This document shows positions 34,100 through 43,872 of a stretch of 64,000 nt of DNA, piece after piece. Below the pieces are notes generated by a model. It did no database searches. It saw nothing but the letters and a program-made list of their open reading frames with translations, and was not told the origin of the DNA. The DNA is from CAVZOY01 sp963777095 (GTDB taxonomy: Bacteria; Actinomycetota; Actinomycetes; Mycobacteriales; Geodermatophilaceae). The stretch's first letter is position 1. Each line of letters begins with the position of its first letter. Position numbers and translations under genes: made by a program. The stretch is from NCBI GenBank assembly GCA_963777095.1, contig CAVZOY010000001.1, forward strand, positions 806,001 to 870,000, in the 5' to 3' direction.

Positions 34100-36544
34100 T
34101 CACGACGCGGGTTCCTCCAGCGGTCCGCCGCCCGCCGACACCGGCCCCGCCGTGCCCGACCAGGCCCAGTTCCGGATCTCCGGCAGGTCGATGCCGTGGG
34201 TGCGCACGTACTGCCGGTGCTCGATGAGCCGGTCGGTGAGCGCCTCCCGAGCATGGGCGGAGACGTCGCGCAGCCGCGGGATCCGGTCGATGGCCAGGAT
34301 GGCCAGGTGGAACCGGTCGATGCGGTTCATCACGCAGATGTCGAACGGTGTGGTCGTCGTCCCCTCCTCGACGTATCCGCGCACGTGGACGTTCTCGTGG
34401 TTGGTCCGCCGGTAGGTCAGCCGGTGGATCAGCCACGGATAGCCGTGGTAGGCGAAGACCACGGGCTTGTCGGCGGTGAACAGGGCGTCGAAGGCGGCGT
34501 CGTCCAGCCCGTGCGGGTGCTCGCGCTCGTCCTGCAGCCGCATGAGGTCGACGACGTTGACCACGCGGATGCGCAGGTCGGGGAACCAGCCGCGGAGGAT
34601 CTCCACCGCGGCGAGGGTCTCCATCGTGGGAACGTCCCCGGCGCAGGCCATGACGACGTCCGGCTCGCCGTCCTCGTCGCTGCTGGCCCAGTCCCAGATG
34701 CCGATGCCCTTGGTGCAGTGCACGAGGGCTGCCTGCTGGTCGAGGTACTGCAGCGCGGGCTGCTTGCCCGCGACGATCACGTTGACGTACTGCCGGGTGC
34801 GCAGGCAGTGGTCGGCGACCGAGAGCAACGTGTTGGCGTCCGGCGGCAGGTAGACGCGGATGACGTCGGCCTTCTTGTTGACGACGTGGTCGATGAAGCC
34901 GGGGTCCTGGTGGGAGAAGCCGTTGTGGTCCTGCCGCCAGACGTGCGAGGTCAGCAGGTAGTTCAGCGACGCGATCGGCCGCCGCCACGGGATGCCGTTG
35001 GTCGTCTTCAGCCACTTGGCGTGCTGGTTGACCATCGAGTCGACGATGTGGATGAACGCCTCGTAGCAGGAGAAGAACCCGTGCCGGCCGGTGAGCAGGT
35101 AGCCCTCCAGCCAGCCCTGGCAGGTGTGCTCCGAGAGGATCTCCATCACCCGGCCGTCGGGCGCGAGGTGGTCGTCGCCCTCGTGCCGCTCGGCCATCCA
35201 CGCCCGGTCGGTGACCTCGAGGACGGCGCCGAGCCGGTTGGAGTTGTTCTCGTCGGGCGCGAAGACGCGGAAGTTCGTCATGTTGCGGCGCATCACGTCG
35301 CGCAGGAACCCGCCGAGCACCCGCGTGGCCTCGACCGCGCCGGTGCCCGGTGCCGGCACGTCGACGGCGTAGTCGCGCCAGTCGGGCAGGCGCAGGTCGG
35401 CCAGGCAGCGCGCCGCCGTTCGTGTGCGGGTTGGCGCTCATCCGGCGGTGCCCGGCCGGGTGCAGGTCCCGGACGGCGGGCACCGGGCGCGCCGGCGTCG
35501 TCGAACAGCTCCTCGGGGCGGTAGCTGCGCAGCCAGTCCTCGAGCACCTGCCGGTGCCCGTCGTCGTCCCGGGCGTTGGCGAAGGGCACCTGGTGGGAGC
35601 GCCACGAGCCCTCGACGGCGAGGCCGTCCACCTCTCTCGGCCCGGTCCAGCCCTTCGGGCGAGCGCAGCACGATCATCGGCCAGCGCGGCCGGTCGAGGA
35701 CGCCGTCGCGCCGGGCGCGGCGCTGGATGTCGGCGATCTCGTCGAGGCAGCGGTCGAGGGTGGCGGCGAACTGCTGGTGCATGGTCTCCGGGTCGTAGCC
35801 CTCGACGAGGTACGGCGTGTGCCCGTAGCCGCGGAGCAGGTCGAGCAGCTCCTCGCGCGGGATGCGGTCCAGCACCGTCGGGTTGGCGATCTTCCAGCCG
35901 TTGAGGTGCAGGATCGGCAGGACGGCGCCGTCCCGGGCGGGGTCGGCGAACTTGTTGGCGTGCCAGCTCGCGGCCAGCGGCCCGGTCTCGGCCTCGCCGT
36001 CCCCGATCACCGCGGCGACGACCAGGTCGGGGTTGTCGAAGGCGGCGCCGTAGGCGTGCGACAGCGCGTAGCCGAGCTCGCCGCCCTCGTGGATCGAGCC
36101 CGGGGTCTCCGGCGCGACGTGGCTCGGGATGCCGCCGGGGAACGAGAACTGGGTGAACAGCCGGTCCATGCCCTCGAGGTCCTGCGACACCTCCGGGTAG
36201 ACCTCGCTGTAGGTGCCCTCGAGCCAGGCGGCGGCGACCGGGCCGGGGCCGCCGTGACCGGGGCCCATCACGTAGATCACGTCCAGGTCGCGGGCGGTGA
36301 TCGCCCGGTTGAGGTGCGCGTAGAGAAAGTTCAGGCCCGGCGTGGTGCCCCAGTGACCCAGCAGCCGCGGCTTGACGTGCTCCGGCCGCAGCGGCTCGCG
36401 GAGCAGCGGGTTGCCCATCAGGTAGATCTGCCCGACCGACAGGTAGTTGGCCGCCCGCCACCAGCGGTCGATCGCCGCCAGTTCGTCGGCGGCCAGCGGT
36501 CCTGTCGTGTCCGCCGTCGCGGCGGCCTCCTGGGCGACGTCCAT
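34100..36544 (-). CDS. xfp: Xylulose-5-phosphate/fructose-6-phosphate phosphoketolase, three frameshifts
   Basis: About 800+ residues. ThDP enzyme that splits xylulose 5-phosphate (and/or fructose 6-phosphate) into acetyl phosphate plus an aldose phosphate. Visible blocks: LLGHWGTTPGLNFLYAHLNR, VMGPGHGGPGPVAAAWLEG, ThDP motif GDGEAETGPLAASWHANKF, then after shifts near 35645, 35485 and 35410, FRVFAPDENNSNRLGAV, SCYEAFIHIVDSMVNQHAKW, GFSHQDPGFIDHVVNKK and FDICVMNRIDRFHLAILAID. Start set at ATG 36542-36544; a GTG at 36565 is also in frame. All catalytic blocks survive in the joined frames. Confidence 0.92.
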
Positions 36545-36601
36545 GCCGCCGATCCGATCGGACACCGGGCGGGGCTGGCAACAGGTCGAAGGGCGCTCAG
36601 C

Positions 36602-37397
36602 TCAGGTCCGCACGGACCGGAGGAATCGGCGGACCTCGTCGTCGAACGCGTCGGGCGCCTCGAGGGCGACGTCGTGGCCGACGCCCGGAAGGAGGACGAG
36701 CCGAGCCCCGGGGATGGCCGCGTGCAGCGCCCCTGCCACCGGCCGCGGGGCGCGCACGTCCTCGGCCCCGTTCAGCAGGAGGGTCGGGACGGCGACGGAC
36801 GTCAGGACGTTCCGCAGATCGGCGTCGGCGAAGGCTTCCAGCATCCGCCGCGTTCCCGTGGGGTGGACGTCGCGCATCATCGCTCGGACGAGGTCCAGCG
36901 TGGCGTCCGGTACCTGCCCGGCGAAGAAGCCGGGCAGGTAGTCGTCGATCCACTCGTCGGGTGGGCGATCGAGTTCCCCTCGCACCTTCGTGATGCGGGC
37001 GTGCACCTCCTCCGGAGCCAGGGAGCCCTTCCAGCCCGCGTAGGCGCCGGCCAGGACGAGCGATCGGACCCGCTGCGGATGACGCTCGTACACCGCCAGA
37101 GCCAGTCCGCCGCCGAACGACAGCCCGCACAGGTGCACGGACGCGAGGCCGAGCTCGTCGACCAGGCCGGCCACGGCGTCGGCGTACCAGGAGAGGTGGA
37201 CGCCGTCCGGCGGATCGTCCGAGCCGACCGCACCCGGGGGCGTCCCAGGCGATGACGTCGAACTCGTCGGTGAGATCGCGCAGCTGCGGCGTCCAGGCCC
37301 GGCCGTCGCTCCAACCACCGTGCAGCAGCAGCAGTGGCGGGCCTGCGCCGGCACGGCGGTACGCGACCGCGCGGCCTTCCACCTGAACGACGTCCAT
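36602..37397 (-). CDS. Alpha/beta hydrolase, one frameshift
   Basis: About 264 residues, ATG 37395-37397. The oxyanion block LLLLHGGWSDGRAW and the FDVIAWDAPGCG segment are in the first frame; after a shift near 37230 the second frame has the nucleophile elbow VHLCGLSFGGGLALAV (Ser), VPTLLLNGAEDVRAP (Asp) and VLLPGVGHDVALEAP (His). A complete triad suggests a working enzyme and a sequence error. Substrate unknown. It is divergent from the transhydrogenase gene by only 26 bases. Confidence 0.83.
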
Positions 37398-37423
37398 CGT
37401 CCCTCCCGGGGCAGACTCCCAGC

Positions 37424-38699
37424 GTGCCCGCGAATCCCGAGAGCGTCTTCACCTACGGCGCTCCGCAGCTGAAGTTCGGCACCGGGGCGGCCGACGAGAT
37501 CGGGCACGACCTCGCGGCGACGGGCGCGCGTCGCGCGCTCGTCGTGACCGACCCCGGCGTGGCCGCCACCGGCTCCCCGCAGCGGGTCGCCGACGCCATC
37601 TCGGCCGCGGGCCTGGCGGTGCGGATCTACGACGGCGCGCATGTCGAGCCGACCGACGCCAGTCTGCTCGAGGGCATCGCCTTCGCTCGCGACACCGGCC
37701 CGTGGGACGCCGTCGTCGCCGTCGGCGGTGGCTCGAGCATCGACACCGCCAAGGCGGTCGCGCTGCTCACCAGCAACCCGGGCGAGCTCCTGGACTACGT
37801 GAACCCGCCGGTCGGCGGCGGGCGGGCGCCGGAGAACCCGCTGCCGCCGCTGGTCGCCGTCCCCACGACGACGGGGACCGGCGCGGAGAGCACGACGATC
37901 TGCGTGCTCGACGTGCTGGCGCTGAAGGTGAAGACCGGCATCAGCCACGTGCGGCTGCGGCCGATGCTCGCCGTCGTCGACCCGTCGCTGACGCTGAGCC
38001 AGCCCGCCGGGGTCACCGCGGCGTCCGGGATGGACATCCTCTGCCACGCGCTGGAGAGCCTGACCGCGCGGCCGTACACCTCGTTCGAGCGCAAGCGGCC
38101 CGAGCAGCGGGTGCCCTACTGCGGCGTCGAACCCGGTCGCCGACATGTGGTCGGAGAAGGCGCTGTCGCTGCTGTCCGGCGCCTTCCGCCGTGCGGTGCG
38201 CGACGGCGACGACCTGCAGGCCCGCGAGGACATGGCGCTGGCCGCCACGTTCGCCGGGCTCGGGTTCGGCAACGCCGGCGTGCACATCCCGCACGCGAAC
38301 GCCTATCCGCTGGCCGGCCGGATCCGCGACTTCCGGCCGGCCGGGTATCCGGACGACGAACCGCTGCTGCCGCACGGCATGGCGGTGTCCCTGACCGCGC
38401 CCGAGGCCTTCCGGTTCACCTTCGACGCGTCCCCCGAGCGGCACCTGCGGGCAGCTCGGCTGCTCGCGCCCGAGGCCGCAGGGCCCTCCGATGCCGACCT
38501 CCTGCCGGCCGTGCTCATCGACCTGATGCGCGACATCGGCATCCCCGACGGGATCGGGGCGGTGGGCTACTCCGAGGCGGACGTGCCGGATCTCGTCGAC
38601 GGCGCGATGAAACAGCAGCGGCTGCTGGCGACCGCACCGAAGGACGTCACCGAGGACGACCTCGCCGGCATCCTGATCCGGTCGCTGTCCCTGTGGTGA
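37424..38699 (+). CDS. Iron-containing alcohol dehydrogenase, hydroxyacid-oxoacid transhydrogenase type, one frameshift
   Basis: About 425 residues from GTG 37424. VFTYGAPQLKFGTGAADEIG, the cofactor motif AVGGGSSIDTAKAVALL, YVNPPVGGGRAPENPL and VPTTTGTGAESTT match the ADHFE1-like transhydrogenase branch of the group III dehydrogenases; metal ligands appear in GMDILCHALESL and later HIPHANAYPLAG. The frame changes near 38127, between the core and SEKALSLLSGAFRRAV. It probably interconverts 4-hydroxybutyrate-type hydroxyacids and oxoacids; substrate is inferred from family. Confidence 0.87.
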
Positions 38700-38715
38700 C
38701 CGGCCCTCGCCGCCT

Positions 38716-38985
38716 TCAGCCGTAGAGCGGCGGACCCGCCTGGTCCGCCGCATCGGCGGCTTGGTCGAGCCACGCCGCGAAGCCGCGAGCTTCCATCGGG
38801 TTGAGCAGCAGCGTGGCGGCCATGCCGCCGCCGTCGATCGGGCCGTAGAAGCCGTCGGGCACCTGGACGGTCAGCGTGACACCACCATGGGGTTCGCCCT
38901 GCACCGGAAAGGCGGCCGCGCGGATCGTCGCTCCGCCGCCCGATTGCACGCCGTCCTGCTCCTGCCACACGGTTCGGGGCTCCAT
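38716..38985 (-). CDS. Conserved-type hypothetical protein, 89 residues
   Basis: Starts at ATG 38983-38985 (MEPRTVWQEQDGVQSGGGA). Soluble, mixed beta/alpha composition with VTLTVQVPDGFYGPID and MEARGFAAWLDQAADAAD. Not recognised. Convergent with the transhydrogenase, 16 bases apart. Confidence 0.55.
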   Translation of the reverse strand: MEPRTVWQEQDGVQSGGGATIRAAAFPVQGEPHGGVTLTVQVPDGFYGPIDGGGMAATLLLNPMEARGFAAWLDQAADAADQAGPPLYG

Positions 38986-39097
38986 GTGTTCGACGCTAGC
39001 GCGCTGAGCCGCCGGGACCGTTCACGCACATTCGCTGGGCGTGCCAATCCGCCGCTGACCTGGGGAAACGGGGTTGTGGGCGTCGTTGCCAAGCCTG

Positions 39098-39238
39098 TTG
39101 TGCGAACGGCACCACACCAAGGTCCACCACGGCTTCCGCATCGAACGCGACGACGGCGCCCCACCCGGCTCGCGATGGCGAACCTTCCGTCCCGACGGCA
39201 CCGAGATCGTCATTCACCCCCACCTGCTCGCCGCCTGA
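39098..39238 (+). pseudogene. C-terminal remnant of a 13E12/DUF222-type HNH endonuclease
   Basis: The frame from 39098 to TGA 39236-39238 reads LLCERHHTKVHHGFRIERDD, then RWRTFRPDGTEIVIHPHLLA. This is the typical end of actinobacterial 13E12-repeat/DUF222 HNH proteins: the zinc/HNH C-x-x-HH segment plus the tail. Nothing of the roughly 400-residue N-terminal part is seen upstream, where 38986-39097 looks non-coding. So a decayed fragment, probably left from a multicopy family. Confidence 0.7.
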
Positions 39239-39254
39239 CACAGGCGTGCCCCGG

Positions 39255-39761
39255 TCAGCGAGCGGGCAGCCGTACCGCGGCCAGTCGTGCTCGGCCGGGT
39301 TCCACCTCGTCGAACGGCCCCTCGAGCGTGAAGAGCGCGGCGGTGCCGGGCGGAATGCCGCTCTCGAGCTCGGCGTGCGCGTTGGGGTCGCCCGCCTCGT
39401 CGTCGAGCGCCCGGACGAGCTGCCCGATCGACGGATTGTGGCCGACGACGACCAGCGTGGTGACGTCATCCGCCGTCTCGTGGATGACCTCGAGCAGCAG
39501 CTCCGGCGTGTTCTCGTAGAGCCGCTCGTCGACGACCGCCTCGGGTGGTGCGGCCAGAGCCTCGGCGGCGCGCTCCCAGGTCTGGCGCGCTCGACGGGCG
39601 GACGACACGAGCACAGCGTCGGGCACCACGCCCACCTCGCCGAGCCAGGTGCCGACCGCCGAAGCGTCGTAGGAGCCCCGGGGCGTCAGTTGCCGGTCGG
39701 CGTCGACGAGTGCAGAGGCGGCCTCTGCGTGGCGGATCAGGACCAGTCGGCGTTCTGGCAT
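39255..39761 (-). CDS. Histidine phosphatase (SixA-like)
   Basis: 168 residues, ATG 39761. The catalytic RHG-type motif is LVLIRHAEAAS near residue 8; SSARRARQTWERAAEAL and the second histidine in LVVVGHNPSIGQLV complete the phosphoglycerate mutase-like active site. SixA enzymes remove phosphate from phosphohistidine proteins in E. coli; here the target is unknown. Confidence 0.9.
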   Translation of the reverse strand: MPERRLVLIRHAEAASALVDADRQLTPRGSYDASAVGTWLGEVGVVPDAVLVSSARRARQTWERAAEALAAPPEAVVDERLYENTPELLLEVIHETADDVTTLVVVGHNPSIGQLVRALDDEAGDPNAHAELESGIPPGTAALFTLEGPFDEVEPGRARLAAVRLPAR

Positions 39762-39825
39762 CGGGCGAGTCTGGCAGCCGCCACTGTCCGCACGAGCGGC
39801 AGCCGTTCCTCAGCCGTTCCGCACT

Positions 39826-39885
39826 GCAATTTCGGGGAAGTTGTGGTCATTCAGCGCGCCAGAGCAGCAACGTCCCCGAAGTTGC
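39826..39885 (-). terminator. Inverted repeat after the SGNH hydrolase gene
   Basis: Arms GCAATTTCGGGGAAGTTG (39826-39843) and CAACGTCCCCGAAGTTGC (39868-39885) pair at 16 of 18 positions around a 24-base loop, 15 bases beyond the SGNH hydrolase stop. It lies between that stop and the histidine phosphatase start, so could terminate the former. Confidence 0.6.
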
Positions 39886-39899
39886 GGCCTCGGGGCGGG

Positions 39900-40523
39900 T
39901 CAGGCGGCCGACTCGTCCCGCCGCTCACGGGCGGCGTCGAGGACGTACGGCGCGAGCGCCGCGGCGATGCGCGCGTAGCCGGCCGACGACGGGTGGAAGC
40001 GATCGTGCGAGAACAGCGCGGGGTCGCTGCCGAACTCGCCGGCGATCACGGAGGCGACGGACGCGACCGTGCAGCCGGCGGCCTCGGCCACGGCCGTCTG
40101 CTCGTGCCGCAGCACGCGGCAGGCCGCCTGCACGGCCGGCCGGAAGGCGGGCGGCACGAACGGGACCGTCGACATGTCCGGCGCGGGCACGAGGACGACG
40201 TCCGTCCCGAGCGCGCGCAGCTCCCGGAGTGCGCTCGCCAGCGAGCCGACTGCCCGGTCGACCGGCACGAACCGTGCCAGGTCGTTGGCACCGATCACCA
40301 CGACGGCCAGGTCCGGCCGCAGTCGGCGAGCGCGCTCGACCTGCTTCGGCAGGTCGCGGGACACCGCACCGGGAACGGCGAGGACGTGCAGCGAGACGTC
40401 GAACCCCTCGGCGGTGAGCGCGGCGGTCAGCCGCGGTCCGAGGGCGTCGGCGGCCGAGCGCGCACCGGTCCCATAGGCGATCGAGTCGCCGAGGAGGGCG
40501 AGGGTCAGCGGAGTCAGGTGCAC
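39900..40523 (-). CDS. SGNH/GDSL-family hydrolase
   Basis: 207 residues from GTG 40521-40523. Block I TLALLGDSIAYGTGARS holds the catalytic Ser; block III VVVIGANDLARF gives Gly-x-Asn; block V LFSHDRFHPSSAGY gives the Asp-His pair. No signal peptide is seen, so an intracellular esterase or lipase is likely. Confidence 0.9.
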   Translation of the reverse strand: MHLTPLTLALLGDSIAYGTGARSAADALGPRLTAALTAEGFDVSLHVLAVPGAVSRDLPKQVERARRLRPDLAVVVIGANDLARFVPVDRAVGSLASALRELRALGTDVVLVPAPDMSTVPFVPPAFRPAVQAACRVLRHEQTAVAEAAGCTVASVASVIAGEFGSDPALFSHDRFHPSSAGYARIAAALAPYVLDAARERRDESAA

Positions 40524-40582
40524 GTCGGGTGCAACGCCCGACGGCGCTCTGGGACTCCCGCCGTCCGGGATGAGGTCCTTCG

Positions 40583-41344
40583 TCAGGCCCTGGGACCGCC
40601 GGCCGCGTACACGACCTGGCCCGACACGAAGCCGGCGCCCTCGCTGACGAAGAACGACACCAGGTGGGCGATGTCCTCGGGCTGGCCCACTCGACCGACC
40701 GGGATCTCCTTGGCGTTGTAGGCGATGAAGTCCTCGAACGAGACGCCCAGTCGCTCGGCGGTCGCCTTCGTCATCTCCGTCTGGATGAAGCCGGGCGCGA
40801 TCGCGTTGACCGTCACCCCGAACTTGCCGAGCTCGATGGCCAGCGTCTTCGTGAAGCCCTGCAGACCGGCCTTGGCGGCTGCGTAGTTGGCCTGGCCGCG
40901 GTTGCCGAGCGCCGAGGTGCTGGACAGGTTGACGATCCGACCCCACCCGGCTTCGGTCATGAACTTCTGGGTCGCCCGGCTCATCAGGAAGGCGCCCCGC
41001 AGGTGCACGTTCAAGACCGTGTCCCAGTCGGCCTCGGTCATCTTGAACAGCAGGTTGTCCCGCGTGACGCCGGCGTTGTTGACCAGCACGACCGGCGGGC
41101 CGAGCTCGGCGACCACCCGTGAGACGGCGGACTCGACGGCCATCGGGTCGCTCACGTCGGCGGCGATCGCCAGCGCCCGGCCGCCCGCAGCCTCGATCTC
41201 CTCGGCCGTGCCCTTCGCCGCGCCCTCGTCGAGGTCCAGCACGGCGACGGCGAAGTCGTCCTCGGCCAGCCGGCGCGCGGTGGCCGCGCCGATCCCCCGG
41301 GCCGCGCCGGTCACGATGGCCACGCGGGCGGTGCCCTGCGTCAT
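40583..41344 (-). CDS. fabG: Short-chain dehydrogenase, 3-oxoacyl-ACP reductase-like
   Basis: 253 residues, ATG 41344. NAD(P) motif VTGAARGIGAATARRLAED, LVNNAGVTRDNLLFKM, and the catalytic Ser-Tyr-Lys set in NLSSTSALGNRGQANYAAAKAG. PGFIQTEMTKAT follows the FabG pattern closely. It stands alone, so it may be a second FabG or a related reductase (for example for polyhydroxyalkanoate-type acetoacetyl-CoA). The symbol marks family, not proven role. Confidence 0.88.
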   Translation of the reverse strand: MTQGTARVAIVTGAARGIGAATARRLAEDDFAVAVLDLDEGAAKGTAEEIEAAGGRALAIAADVSDPMAVESAVSRVVAELGPPVVLVNNAGVTRDNLLFKMTEADWDTVLNVHLRGAFLMSRATQKFMTEAGWGRIVNLSSTSALGNRGQANYAAAKAGLQGFTKTLAIELGKFGVTVNAIAPGFIQTEMTKATAERLGVSFEDFIAYNAKEIPVGRVGQPEDIAHLVSFFVSEGAGFVSGQVVYAAGGPRA

Positions 41345-41412
41345 GGGTGGTTCCCCTCAGCGTCGAGTGCGGTGCACCGGCCACGCTACTGGCCGGTAAC
41401 CCGGCCGGCGGC

Positions 41413-41832
41413 TCAGGGCCAGATCGAGGCCACGATGATCGCCGCCACGGCGAGCTCGGCTGCGGCGCTGACCACGGCGGCGGGGTTGAACCGTGGCTCC
41501 ATCAGGTGCTCGCCGAGCTTTCCGGGCGTGATCAGGTCCAGCAGCACGAACGCGATCGACTGCAGGACGATGCCGAGGATGCCGAAGACGACGGTGTAGA
41601 GCAGGGCCAGGCCGAACGCGCTGGTGGCGTTGGTCCAGATGGTGGCGAAGATGATCGCTCCCTGCCCGAGGAAGCCGGCCGCCAGGACGGTGGCCGCGTT
41701 CGCCGACCGGTGCTCGTAGATGTGCCGGCCGAGGTGTCCGGGGGTGAGCAGGTCGAGGGCGAAGTAGCCCAGGGCCAGGAGTGCGAGCCCGACCCCGGTG
41801 TAGGCGACGGCGTATCCGATGCTGGCCAGCAC
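41413..41832 (-). CDS. DUF350 membrane protein
   Basis: 139 residues, four membrane spans in two related halves: GYFALDLLTPGHLGRHIYEHRSANAA and AFVLLDLITPGKLGEHLMEPRFNPAA each end with a LLTPG/HLxE-type motif. This internal duplication is the DUF350 (YjfL-type) pattern. Function unknown; neighbours give no hint. Confidence 0.87.
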   Translation of the reverse strand: MLASIGYAVAYTGVGLALLALGYFALDLLTPGHLGRHIYEHRSANAATVLAAGFLGQGAIIFATIWTNATSAFGLALLYTVVFGILGIVLQSIAFVLLDLITPGKLGEHLMEPRFNPAAVVSAAAELAVAAIIVASIWP

Positions 41833-41916
41833 GGTGGGACCTCCGGGGACGGGAACACGGGCCTGCCAGGTCTACCGCACCGCCCCGGCCCGTGCGCGAC
41901 CGGCGTGCTCAGCCCG

Positions 41917-43245
41917 TCAGCGCTCCCCCGCGGTCTTCGCGGCCGGTACCTCCTCGGGTGCCTGCGGGAGCACCTCCTCGACCGGTTCGATCGGCGGCAC
42001 CGTCCCCTGGGTGGGGGTGTGCGCCGACCGCCGCAGGTGCAGGTGCCGCACATTGGCCAGGGCCGACCGGCGCGCGTGCATGCGCCGTCGCGCGCGGCTC
42101 GTCCGCGGCGCGCGAGGTTCCTCGCGCAGCAGGGCGTCGAGCCAGTGGCCGCGCGGGTCGACGTCGACCAGCAGCGCCTTGACCAGCAGGGTCAGCGGGA
42201 TGGCCAGCAGCGCGCCGAGCGCGCCCAGCACCCAGCCCCAGAACAGCAGCGCCACGAAGGTGACCGTCATCGACAGGCCCACCGAGTCGCCGACGAACCG
42301 CGGCTGGATCAGCGTCTGGACGACGAAGTTGAGCAGCGAGTAGACGATCACGATCACCAGCAGCTCGCCCCAGCCACCGGCCAGCAGCCCCAGCAGCGCG
42401 GGCGGGATGACGCCGAGGACGAACCCGATCGTCGGCACGTAGTTGGTGATGAAGGCCAGCAGCCCCCACAGCGCGGCCGCCGGCACGCCGATGATGGTCA
42501 GGGCGATCCAGTCGCCGACCGCGACGATCGCCCCGAACACCGTGCTGACGAGCAGGTAGCTGCGGGTGCCCTGGGCGAACAGGGTCAGCGCCACCGGCAG
42601 GTGCGGCCGCTCCGAGCCGACCAGCGCCATGCGCCGCGCGAAGCCGCTCGACTCGATGGTCACGAAGACCATGGCGGTCAGCAGCAGGACCAGGGTGCTC
42701 GCCGTGTCGGTCAGGCTCGACAGGACGCCGCTGGCCACGCCGACCACCGAGCCGTAGTCGATCTGCTGCACGAGATCGGACACGGTGCCCTGGACGACGC
42801 GGGCGTCGTTGAGGTCGGCGACCAGGTCGTTGATCAGCCGTTGGGCGTTCTCGGAGTAGTTGGGCAGCAGCGCGGCGAGCTCGGCGGCCGAGACGATCAG
42901 CAGGCCGACGAAGAGCAGCAGCACCGTCCAGACGAGCACGAGCAGCACGCACGTCGCCAGCCATCGCGGGACGCCTGCCCGCCGCAGCCGCGTCTGCACC
43001 GGCGACAGAGCGATGACGACGACCAGAGCCAGGAACACCGGGCCGACGAGCCACGCGATCGAGCGCAGACCCGCGATCGCGACCGTGGCCGCTGCGAGAC
43101 CCAGCAGCACGATCAGCCAGCGCGGCAGACCGCCCGGCGCCGGTGCGAGGGAAACCTGTTCCGCCGGCGGTGCGACGGCCGGGTCGGCAACGGTCGAGCC
43201 GGTGCGCGGCCGGTCCGGCCGCCGCGGCGTCTGCTCGTTGCCCAT
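41917..43245 (-). CDS. AI-2E-family (PerM/TqsA-type) membrane protein
   Basis: 442 residues, ATG 43243-43245. Eight or so spans with the usual layout: two N-terminal spans (WLIVLLGLAAATVAIAGL), a long extracytoplasmic domain (LLPNYSENAQRLINDLVAD), then ALWGLLAFITNYVPTIGFVLG and LIQPRFVGDSVGLSMTVTFV, the most conserved part. The C-terminal tail of about 70 residues is basic then acidic/Pro-rich. Members export signals or small solutes, or act as Na+/H+ antiporters; the role here is unknown. The 43246-43423 gap shows no gene. Confidence 0.9.
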   Translation of the reverse strand: MGNEQTPRRPDRPRTGSTVADPAVAPPAEQVSLAPAPGGLPRWLIVLLGLAAATVAIAGLRSIAWLVGPVFLALVVVIALSPVQTRLRRAGVPRWLATCVLLVLVWTVLLLFVGLLIVSAAELAALLPNYSENAQRLINDLVADLNDARVVQGTVSDLVQQIDYGSVVGVASGVLSSLTDTASTLVLLLTAMVFVTIESSGFARRMALVGSERPHLPVALTLFAQGTRSYLLVSTVFGAIVAVGDWIALTIIGVPAAALWGLLAFITNYVPTIGFVLGVIPPALLGLLAGGWGELLVIVIVYSLLNFVVQTLIQPRFVGDSVGLSMTVTFVALLFWGWVLGALGALLAIPLTLLVKALLVDVDPRGHWLDALLREEPRAPRTSRARRRMHARRSALANVRHLHLRRSAHTPTQGTVPPIEPVEEVLPQAPEEVPAAKTAGER

Positions 43246-43423
43246 CGCGCTCCGTTCCTCCCCCGTCGCGTTCCTACTCTGCGCCGCCCGGGCGTCGACC
43301 GCACGGGACCTTCGCGCAGCGGCGGGTCGGGTCAGCCGGGTGGGGGATGGAGCGCCGTCATCGGTGGCAGGAGCGCGCCAGGAATCCGGGCGTTCTGCGC
43401 AGAGATCGGTCAGGCGGGCAGGC

Positions 43424-43753
43424 CTACGCGACCTCGACCCCGGTGACCACCAGTTCGTCGGCCCCGGCGACGTGGACGTCGAGACTGCCGCAGTCACAGC
43501 CGAACAGCAGGTCGTCGACGTCGAAGTCGGCGCCGCAGGTCTCGCACTCCGCGACCCCGCGACTCTCGTCGATCACCAGCCGGGCGCCTGCGACGGGCGT
43601 GCCCGCCGCGACCGAGTCGAAGCAGAAGCGCACCGCATCGGGCACGACGCCGGCGTCCCTGCCGATGCGAAGGCGGACGGTGCGCACGCGTGCGTCGCCG
43701 GCCTTGTCGGCGGCGGCGGCCACGACCGCCTGGGTGATCGCGAGTTCGTCCAT
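43424..43753 (-). CDS. HypA-like protein with altered nickel and zinc ligands
   Basis: 109 residues. HypA layout is clear: MDELAITQAVVAAA start, VRTVRLRIGRDAGVVPDAVRFCFDSV, then a metal loop CETCGADFDVDDLLFGCDCGS. True HypA begins MHE with His2 as a nickel ligand; here it is Asp2. The second zinc pair is CDC, not CxxC. No hydrogenase or hyp gene is nearby. So a HypA relative with a possibly different metal role. Confidence 0.8.
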   Translation of the reverse strand: MDELAITQAVVAAAADKAGDARVRTVRLRIGRDAGVVPDAVRFCFDSVAAGTPVAGARLVIDESRGVAECETCGADFDVDDLLFGCDCGSLDVHVAGADELVVTGVEVA

Positions 43754-43872
43754 GTCTCAGCTCCCCCGGGGTGGCGCGCCGGCGGGCCCCTCCCCCGGTC
43801 GGTCAGCCGTCCCTCCGGTCTAGCCCCCTCTCCGGGGCCACGCAACTCGGGGCGGAGGGTCGGCGACGGCCG

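Noticed and set aside
39047..39238. Working small HNH endonuclease gene
   Set aside because: Lacks the N-terminal domain and any start codon or ribosome site in a suitable position; better as a remnant.
41119..43446. 775-residue plus-strand open frame opposite the AI-2E protein and DUF350 gene
   Set aside because: Low-complexity Arg/Asp/Gln sequence antisense to two membrane protein genes with recognised families.
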